Shown here: positions 58,418 to 64,000 of the stretch, one piece after another | Layout of the letters: every line of letters begins with the position of its first letter | Numbering within the stretch: position 1 is the stretch's first letter | Assembly (NCBI RefSeq): GCF_004134865.1 | Contig: NZ_SDPO01000002.1 | Span: 62,001 to 126,000 of the forward strand | Reading direction: 5' to 3' | DNA: 64,000 bases | Origin: Agromyces fucosus | GTDB taxonomy: Bacteria; Actinomycetota; Actinomycetes; Actinomycetales; Microbacteriaceae | The notes under the pieces: generated by a model | The model's input: the letters and a program-made list of their open reading frames with translations, nothing else | What the model was told of the DNA's origin: nothing | Databases searched by the model: none | Translations under genes and position numbers: made by a program

Positions 58418-61009
58418 TTACTGCTGCGTGATCGAAGCCGCGTGGCGACGGCGACGCACCGCGATCACCGAGACGATCGCACCGAGGACGAGCAGCACAC
58501 CCGCGGCCCACAGTGCAGCGGATGCCTCGGCGCCCGTGTGCGCCAGGTCGCCGCTCGCGCTGCCGGAGCCGGCCGAGCCCGCACCCCCGGTGCCGGCGCC
58601 CCCGCTCGGTGCGGCACTCACCTGCACCGGCGCCCAGCCGATGAGTGCGCCGTCGGCCGCCTGCACGACCAGCCGGTGCTCGCCGGGCGCGGTCGAGGCG
58701 GGCACGACCGTCGTGAACTCGCCGCCGTCGTCGGCGGTGGCAGCACCGAGCTGCGTGGGCTCGGAGTACAGCCACGCCCAGACCTCGGTGCCCGCCTTCG
58801 CCTCGCCGAGGCCGACGGTGAAGGGAACACCGACGGTGACCTTCGCCGGAACCGTGACGTCGCCGCGGGTGTCGTCGGTGAGTTCGGCCGGGTCGACCGG
58901 CTCGGGGGCTGTGCCGGGCTCGGGGTCGACGGGCGGCAGGACGCCGGCCTCGGTGACCCACTTGCGGCCGTCGTCCTTCTTCGTCACCGTGAACTCGTCG
59001 TACACGGCGCCCACCGGCAGGTCGGTCGTCGCGGCCGCGGTCTTCTCGGCGAGGTACGAGCGGTAGACGAGGGTGTCGCCCGAGACGTCGACGACCTGGT
59101 AGGTCGTCACGCCGGCGCCGCGCAGCACCTGGGTGGCGTTGTTGTTCGTCCAGACGTTCTTCTCGTCGGACTCGAGCTCGTAGTGCTTCGCCCCCGAGTT
59201 CGAGACGATGTAGACCGGACCGTCGGTGATGCCCGGCGTCTCGGTGACGTCGTCGTTGTTGTAGCCGCGCGCGTAGGTGTGATCGTGGCCCATCATCACG
59301 AGGTCGATGTCGTGCTTCTCGAAGATCGGCACCCAGTACTCGCGCAGCACGGGCTCGTCGCGGCCCTCCGACGCCGAGTAGACGGGCTGGTGGAACGTCA
59401 CGACGTTCCACTTCGAGGGGCTGGACTCGAGCACGTAGTCGAGCCAGGCCGCCTGGAACTCGGTCCAGAGCTGCGAGACCTTCGTCGACGGGCACTCGGC
59501 CCCGGCGCAGCCGGGCAGCGCGTCGGGCGTCAGGAAGGTCGTGTCGCGGGTCGCGTTCAAGGTGATGAAGCGCATGTCCTGGTAGTCGGTGAAGTACACC
59601 GTCTCGGCGGCGAACTGCGTCCAGTGGGCGAAGTACGCGGCGTACTGCTTCGCGACCTCCGTGTCACCGACGGCGAGCGCGGCGAGGTCGCCCGTGGTCG
59701 CCGTGGTGGGGTTGTTGTGCGGGTACTCGAAGTTCGCCTTCCACGACTTCAGCAGCTTGTCGCCCGAGTACTCGTGGTTGCCGGGTGCCGCCATGACGTT
59801 CGTCGTGGCCGCCGAGTTCTCCATGCCCGTGAACCAGTTGAGCCATTCGGTCTCGTTGCTGCCGGTGTTGATGAGGTCGCCGGCGTGCACCGAGCCGATC
59901 GAGTCGGGCGCGGTCGCCTCGGCCTGTCGCACGACCGACGGCCACGTGGTGTCGAGACCGATCTGCGCGTCGCCGTAGTAGACGAACTGGAAGTCGCGGT
60001 CGTCCGGGTCGGCGGTCGAGAACTCGTGCCAGTCGCTCCAGGCGCCCTCGAGCCCGACGCGGTACGTGTACGCCGTCGCCGGGGCGAGCGCGTCGACGGT
60101 CGCCGAGAAGTGCTGCTTCGGGTTTCCGTTGACCGTGCCGGCCGAGTAGGCGTCCACGGTACGGACGTCGCCGCCCGCCGTCTTCCGGATCTGCACCTGG
60201 CCGCTCGTGTGCGAGACGTCGCCCGCGAGCCACGAGAACGACTGCGAGGTCTCGGGCGTCTCGGTCGGCGTCATGATGACGCGGGTCGGCGGCACTGCGA
60301 CGGGTACGCCGGGATCACCTGCCGGCAGCAGCCGGAGCGAGGTCAGGTCGAGGTAGATGTCGGAGCTCGTCGCGCGGTCCTGGTAGAGCGCGATCGCGAC
60401 CGTGTTGGTGCCGTCGACGAGGACGCCGCCGTCGACCTCGAAGTGGCCGGGCGCGGGGTCGGAGGCGCCGGATCCGGCGTACTCCACGTTGCTCGTCTCG
60501 GTCACGCGGTCGGCGTCGAAGCCCGCGACGCGTTCGCCGTTGATCCACACCACGGCGCCGTCGTCGTAGACGAGGTCGCCGACGATCGATCCGACCTCGT
60601 CGGAGACCCCGGCGGCGAGGTCGAAGGTCGTGCGGAAGAAGAAGGTCGGCACGTCGGGCGCGGCCGTGCCGTCGAGGTACTGGTTCAGCAGCGTCTTCGG
60701 AGTCTGCGGGCCGACCGGGGCGAGCTTTCCGCCCTTGGCGCCGAAGCTGCCCTGTGCCGACTTCCAGGCGCTGTCGTCGAAGCCGGTCGTGGTCCAGACG
60801 CGCAGCGGCGTCGCGCCGCGCGCGGGGTCGGAGCCGTCGTCGAGGTACTTCCAGGTCGTCGTGCCGGTCGAGATCACGGGATCGGAGGGCACCTCGGTGG
60901 CGGCGAGCGCCGGTGCCGGCGCTGCGAGCACGCCGGCGAGCATGGCGAGCAGTGCGGTCGACACCGCGCCTCGCCTCCCCCAGCGCGTCGCGTTCTTCGT
61001 CGTGGTCAT
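58418..61009 (-). CDS. Cell-wall-anchored purple-acid-phosphatase-like protein
   Basis: A protein of 863 aa. A signal peptide (RRGAVSTALLAMLAGVLA, AALA-A) is followed by an N-terminal beta domain, then an Fn3-like purple-acid-phosphatase N domain (about 270-380). The metallophosphatase core has YYGDAQIG, HAGDLINTG, AAPGNHEYSG, VTFHQPVY and MMGHDHTYARGYN, the full set of metal ligands. A C-terminal beta domain is followed by LAHTG, a membrane span and RRRRH: an LAXTG-type sorting signal for a class E sortase. It probably releases phosphate from organic phosphate at the cell surface. The sortase gene is not in this window. Confidence 0.9.
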   Translation of the reverse strand: MTTTKNATRWGRRGAVSTALLAMLAGVLAAPAPALAATEVPSDPVISTGTTTWKYLDDGSDPARGATPLRVWTTTGFDDSAWKSAQGSFGAKGGKLAPVGPQTPKTLLNQYLDGTAAPDVPTFFFRTTFDLAAGVSDEVGSIVGDLVYDDGAVVWINGERVAGFDADRVTETSNVEYAGSGASDPAPGHFEVDGGVLVDGTNTVAIALYQDRATSSDIYLDLTSLRLLPAGDPGVPVAVPPTRVIMTPTETPETSQSFSWLAGDVSHTSGQVQIRKTAGGDVRTVDAYSAGTVNGNPKQHFSATVDALAPATAYTYRVGLEGAWSDWHEFSTADPDDRDFQFVYYGDAQIGLDTTWPSVVRQAEATAPDSIGSVHAGDLINTGSNETEWLNWFTGMENSAATTNVMAAPGNHEYSGDKLLKSWKANFEYPHNNPTTATTGDLAALAVGDTEVAKQYAAYFAHWTQFAAETVYFTDYQDMRFITLNATRDTTFLTPDALPGCAGAECPSTKVSQLWTEFQAAWLDYVLESSPSKWNVVTFHQPVYSASEGRDEPVLREYWVPIFEKHDIDLVMMGHDHTYARGYNNDDVTETPGITDGPVYIVSNSGAKHYELESDEKNVWTNNNATQVLRGAGVTTYQVVDVSGDTLVYRSYLAEKTAAATTDLPVGAVYDEFTVTKKDDGRKWVTEAGVLPPVDPEPGTAPEPVDPAELTDDTRGDVTVPAKVTVGVPFTVGLGEAKAGTEVWAWLYSEPTQLGAATADDGGEFTTVVPASTAPGEHRLVVQAADGALIGWAPVQVSAAPSGGAGTGGAGSAGSGSASGDLAHTGAEASAALWAAGVLLVLGAIVSVIAVRRRRHAASITQQ

Positions 61010-61204
61010 GTGAGTCCTTCGTTGCAGGGGCGGGCGGGCATGCTCGCGCGCGGCCCTCATCCGCCGTGCCGGGGGTCGAGGGTCGCGCATCGGTGCCGTC
61101 GTCATGCAATCGGGTGCGGATGTCCCGGAGCTGGCCTCGAGGCGACTGCGAGGTGAACCGGGGCTGCCTCCGGGCGTGTTGCCGGCGAGCCGTATCCTGA
61201 ACCC

Positions 61205-61492
61205 GTGGAACTGACCTTCGCGGGCGAGATCTGGTTCTGGCGCGGCCCCGCGCCCTGGCACTTCGTGACCGTGCCCGACGACGAGAGCGACGCGATCGAG
61301 ACGGTCGCGTCGCTCATCACCTATGGCTGGGGCATGGTGCCGGTCACGGTGCGCATCGGCGGCAGCGAGTGGACCACGTCGCTGTGGCCGAAGGACGGCG
61401 GCTACATCGTGCCGATCAAGGCGTGGGTGCGTGCTGCCGAACAGCTCGACGTCGGCGACGCGGTCGAAGTGCGGCTGACGGTGGGCGCCTGA
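61205..61492 (+). CDS. DUF1905 domain-containing protein
   Basis: A protein of 95 aa from a GTG; TATCCT (61193-61198) ends six bases upstream (leaderless). The sequence FAGEIWFWRGPAPWHFVTVP and 'SLWPKDGGYIVPIKAWVR' is the DUF1905 pattern, a small beta-barrel. The function is unknown; some members are fused to YdeI-like domains. It is probably cytoplasmic. Confidence 0.85.
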   Translation: MELTFAGEIWFWRGPAPWHFVTVPDDESDAIETVASLITYGWGMVPVTVRIGGSEWTTSLWPKDGGYIVPIKAWVRAAEQLDVGDAVEVRLTVGA

Positions 61493-61495
61493 GCC

Positions 61496-62389
61496 TCAGC
61501 GCGCGACGGCAGTCGCTTCGGATGCCTCGGTACCCTCACTGCCCTCGGAACTCAGGAATCGTTCGATCGTCGCGGTGAACGACGAGTCGTCGTCGAGCCA
61601 CGGGAAGTGGCCGGCCCCTGCTTGCACGGTGAGTTCGGCTCCCGGCATCAACGCCGCCAGCTCGGCCACCATCGCGGGCGGGGAATTGAGGTCGGTCTCC
61701 CCTGCCACGAGCAGCACGGGAGCCGCGAGCGCTGCGAGTGCGGCACGGGTCACCTCGGGGTCGAACGCCCCCTCGGCGGCGAAGACGGCCGCCGCCTCGT
61801 CATTGCGATACCGCTCGTCGGCCGCCCGATGCGCTTGCGCCGCGGCATCCCATCGCCCGTAGATGAACGGGTCGATCGCCTGCCAGTCGTCGCCCTCGCC
61901 CGCCACGATCGACTGCAGCGCGGCGTAGGCCGGCGCGAACCAGGGTTCGCCCGACCTGAGTCTCGCGACGGAGAGGCGCATCTCGGCCGTCACGGTCAGG
62001 CCGAGCGCAGCCGCGCTCGGCGTGACGAGCACGAGCCGATCGATGCGCTGGGGGTACCTGGCCGCGTACATGACCGCGAGGTTCGTGCCGGCGGAGTGCG
62101 CGAGCACATCGAGCCGGTCGAGCTCGAGGTGTTCGCGCAGCGCTTCGAGATCGTCGACGAGTCGGTCGCATCGATACGACGAGAGGTCGGAAGGAACGCC
62201 GGAGGCGCCCGTGCCCCTGGGATCGAACAGGATCAGCCCGCGGTGCGCCGAGAGACCGCCGAGGTCGCCCAGATACCGGGAGTCGTGCATCGGGCCGCCC
62301 GGCACGCAGACGAGCGGCCTGGCTGCCGACCCGACCGGGTGCTGGTGGTAGGCGAGTTCGGTTCCGTCGAACGCTGCGAAGGTCGGCAT
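61496..62389 (-). CDS. Alpha/beta hydrolase, proline-iminopeptidase-like
   Basis: A protein of 297 aa; AAGG lies nine bases before the ATG. The oxyanion segment is VPGGPMHDSRYL, the nucleophile elbow LAHSAGTNLAVMYA (Ser about 108), the acid is in AGETDLNSPP, and the base His in GAGHFPWLD. The HGGP-like N-terminal motif (CVPGGPMHDS) and the DPRGTGAS segment are typical of the S33 peptidase group. It is cytoplasmic; peptide or ester substrate. Confidence 0.88.
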   Translation of the reverse strand: MPTFAAFDGTELAYHQHPVGSAARPLVCVPGGPMHDSRYLGDLGGLSAHRGLILFDPRGTGASGVPSDLSSYRCDRLVDDLEALREHLELDRLDVLAHSAGTNLAVMYAARYPQRIDRLVLVTPSAAALGLTVTAEMRLSVARLRSGEPWFAPAYAALQSIVAGEGDDWQAIDPFIYGRWDAAAQAHRAADERYRNDEAAAVFAAEGAFDPEVTRAALAALAAPVLLVAGETDLNSPPAMVAELAALMPGAELTVQAGAGHFPWLDDDSSFTATIERFLSSEGSEGTEASEATAVAR

Positions 62390-62588
62390 CCGATCGATCC
62401 TTGCAGCTTCCGGCGCCGACCGGGGAAGTTCTCCACAGGCCGCCGCGGCGCCGACCGTGCTGCGTCGAGGCCATCGAACCTGAGAGAAAGCCAAGAGTCC
62501 TTACTCTCGTCGTCATGATCGCGTCACTCGACCATCTCTCAAGTGAGGCGGTGCCCGTCGTCTCGACGTTCGATTCCCACGGAGACCT

Positions 62589-64000
62589 GTGAATACCCGA
62601 GCTTCTGCGCGCGAGCGCACCCACTTCGTCATGCGTACCGCCATCGCCGCGGCATCCGCGACCGGTCTGGCCCTGATCGGCGCGGTCGCGCTCGGAGCCG
62701 CCCCGGCCACGGCCGCCCCGGCCGCGACCGCTGCCGCCCCGATGCCGTTCTGCCCGCCGTCCGGCGAGATGCCGGGCATCGGCAACGTACCGGCCTACAC
62801 CGACTCGAACGTCGCCGTCTTCGCCGGCGGCGACTACCTCGCGACCGGCACCTCGGCCGAGTCCGAGGGACTGCTGCTCGTCGAGGGCAACGCTCGATTC
62901 GACAAGGCGAACGGCGGCGTGTTCAACGTCGGCACCGTCGGCGTCGGCTCCGGCATCGTGCCCCCGGGCGGCTCGACGATGCTCGCCGTCGGCGGCGACA
63001 TCACCGTCGGCCCGACCACGAGCGTGCACGTCGGCGCGAACCTCGACGGCGGCGGCGCGGTCGCAGCCGGCGGCGCGGCGAACGGCAGCTTCGACACGAA
63101 CGGCGCCACCCTCACGGTCGACCTCGGCCGGGCGGCCGCGATGGCACCGAACGAGGACTTCCAGTCGATCGTCGACGACACGTCCGCATCACTCGGCGCG
63201 AGCCCCGCCACCGGCACGACCGACATCGCGTTCGGACGGGTGACCTTCACGGGCACCGCGGGCGACGCGATGCAGGTCTTCGAGGTCGACGGCGCGGCGC
63301 TCGCCACGACCTTCGAGGTGTTCTTCGAGTCGATCCCCGCCGACGTTCCGATCCTGATCAACGTCACGGGCAGCGATGTGTCGTTCGCACCGAACTACTT
63401 CTCGCTGAACGGCGAGCGGGTCGACGCCTTCTCGAGCCCGAACTTCGGCAACGCGGCATCCCGCATCCTCTGGAACGTCACCGATGCCACGTCGCTGCTC
63501 ATCGGCGGCTCGAGCCAGTTCATGGGCTCGGTGCTCGCTCCCATGGCGACGACCGAGGTGACGGCGAGCACGAACGGCCGGATGCACGTCGGCGGCGACC
63601 TGACCTACTCGGGCCTCGGCAACGAACACCACAACTACCCCTGGACGGGCGGCGGATCGCTCGGATGCGGCGGCGGCTTCAGCGCTGCCAAGCTCGTGAC
63701 CGGCAGCGGCGCGACCCTCGTGCCGGGCGACACGGTCTTCACCCTCGCCTACGACTACGAGCTCGACGGCCGCACCGTCACGGGGACGCTGCCGCTGCGT
63801 GCCGACGGCACCGTCGCCAACGGCCCGCAGGGCCTGCCCGATGGCACCGTGGTGCACCTCGACGAGATCGACCTGCCGACGATCCCGGGCGTGCAGTGGG
63901 GCCCAGCGACGATCAGCCCCGAGGTCGTCACGATCGCGGCGGGCGAGGTCGTGCACGTGACCGTCACGAACACGGCGAACGCCACGGCACCGAACGCCGT
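62589..64000 (+). CDS. Secreted choice-of-anchor-A surface protein with DUF5979-type repeat, 3' end missing
   Basis: The frame is open from a GTG at 62589 (GGAG just upstream) to the end of the window, at least 470 residues. The signal segment MRTAIAAASATGLALIGAVA is followed by Ala/Pro. Residues about 55-355 form a choice-of-anchor A (CAA) adhesin-like domain with many GGD and 'SVLAPMATTEVTASTNGRMHVGGDL' features. From about 360 a DUF5979-like repeat starts ('AKLVTGSGATLVPGDTVFTLAYDYEL', ITIAAGEVVHVTVTNTA-like end). Proteins of this kind usually continue with more repeats and a sortase signal. It is likely a cell-surface adhesin. Confidence 0.85.
   Translation, partial: MNTRASARERTHFVMRTAIAAASATGLALIGAVALGAAPATAAPAATAAAPMPFCPPSGEMPGIGNVPAYTDSNVAVFAGGDYLATGTSAESEGLLLVEGNARFDKANGGVFNVGTVGVGSGIVPPGGSTMLAVGGDITVGPTTSVHVGANLDGGGAVAAGGAANGSFDTNGATLTVDLGRAAAMAPNEDFQSIVDDTSASLGASPATGTTDIAFGRVTFTGTAGDAMQVFEVDGAALATTFEVFFESIPADVPILINVTGSDVSFAPNYFSLNGERVDAFSSPNFGNAASRILWNVTDATSLLIGGSSQFMGSVLAPMATTEVTASTNGRMHVGGDLTYSGLGNEHHNYPWTGGGSLGCGGGFSAAKLVTGSGATLVPGDTVFTLAYDYELDGRTVTGTLPLRADGTVANGPQGLPDGTVVHLDEIDLPTIPGVQWGPATISPEVVTIAAGEVVHVTVTNTANATAPNA

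Noticed and set aside
57611..61156. A frame of over 1100 residues on the plus strand across the hydrolase 3' half and opposite the phosphatase gene.
   Set aside because: It is out of frame with the hydrolase and antisense to the phosphatase, with no recognisable domain and repetitive Arg/Val/Gly composition.
1..64000. Prophage, integrative element or genomic island.
   Set aside because: No integrase, transposase, tRNA attachment site or phage structural gene is seen, and base composition and codon use look uniform apart from the AT-richer gap at 32.8-33.1 kb.

Overview
The window is chromosomal DNA of a high-GC actinobacterium. The likely family is Microbacteriaceae, possibly Agromyces or a close relative. 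This rests on strong G/C bias at third codon positions, many apparently leaderless genes (a TANNNT -10 element six or seven bases before the start codon), an LAXTG-type sortase signal, a DtxR-type iron box, a ClgR/PopR-type regulator beside a clpP pair, a LigB-type DNA ligase of about 507 aa, and a very frequent GGATGCC/GGCATCC word. The genus is inference. I see no rRNA, tRNA, CRISPR array, transposase, integrase or phage gene.

Layout. 0-4.3 kb: the 3' part of a LacI regulator, a 38-bp tandem repeat, a promoter with a LacI-type operator, and a three-gene operon (Gfo/Idh/MocA oxidoreductase, DUF993 aldolase-like protein, sugar-phosphate isomerase-like TIM barrel). 4.4-12.4 kb, minus strand: an exported beta-propeller protein, then an ABC sugar-importer operon (binding lipoprotein, two permeases, 2-hydroxyacid dehydrogenase) and its DeoR/LacI hybrid regulator. 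12.5-26.5 kb: a TetR/FAD-monooxygenase pair, an acetyltransferase, RidA, an AI-2E-type permease, a DHA2 exporter, a NUDIX / CrtI-like / lipase-maturation-factor-like cluster, a metallo-beta-lactamase-fold hydrolase, a MarR/F420-type reductase pair, a DUF1540 protein and a b-type cytochrome-like membrane protein. 26.6-28.5 kb: a tandem clpP pair whose second member lacks the nucleophilic serine, facing a ClgR/PopR-like regulator that ends in LLAA. 28.5-40.9 kb: small and hypothetical proteins, a flavin amine oxidase beside an Lrp regulator, and several regulator/hydrolase pairs with visible palindromic operators. 41-48 kb: three exported or membrane proteins, namely a GH95 fucosidase with discoidin-like insertions, an HEXXH membrane protein and a metal-dependent hydrolase with a C-terminal discoidin domain. 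48-58.3 kb: an ArsR-type regulator and cupin protein, an iron-regulated siderophore-interacting protein, gluconokinase, an intradiol dioxygenase-like lipoprotein, an XRE-cupin regulator with a thioredoxin-reductase-like enzyme, a DHFR-like/TfoX-like pair, a DNA ligase and a TetR/hydrolase pair. 58.4-64 kb: a sortase-anchored purple-acid-phosphatase-like protein, a DUF1905 protein, another alpha/beta hydrolase, and the start of a choice-of-anchor-A surface protein that runs off the window.

How the genes fit together. The window reads as a saprophyte's carbohydrate and detoxification region: sugar uptake with dedicated regulators, secreted glycan-active enzymes, and many one-regulator/one-enzyme cassettes. 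Convergent genes are separated by very stable hairpins, three of them built from the GCGGATGCCGC word. The most unusual locus is the accessory clpP pair with its candidate self-degrading regulator.
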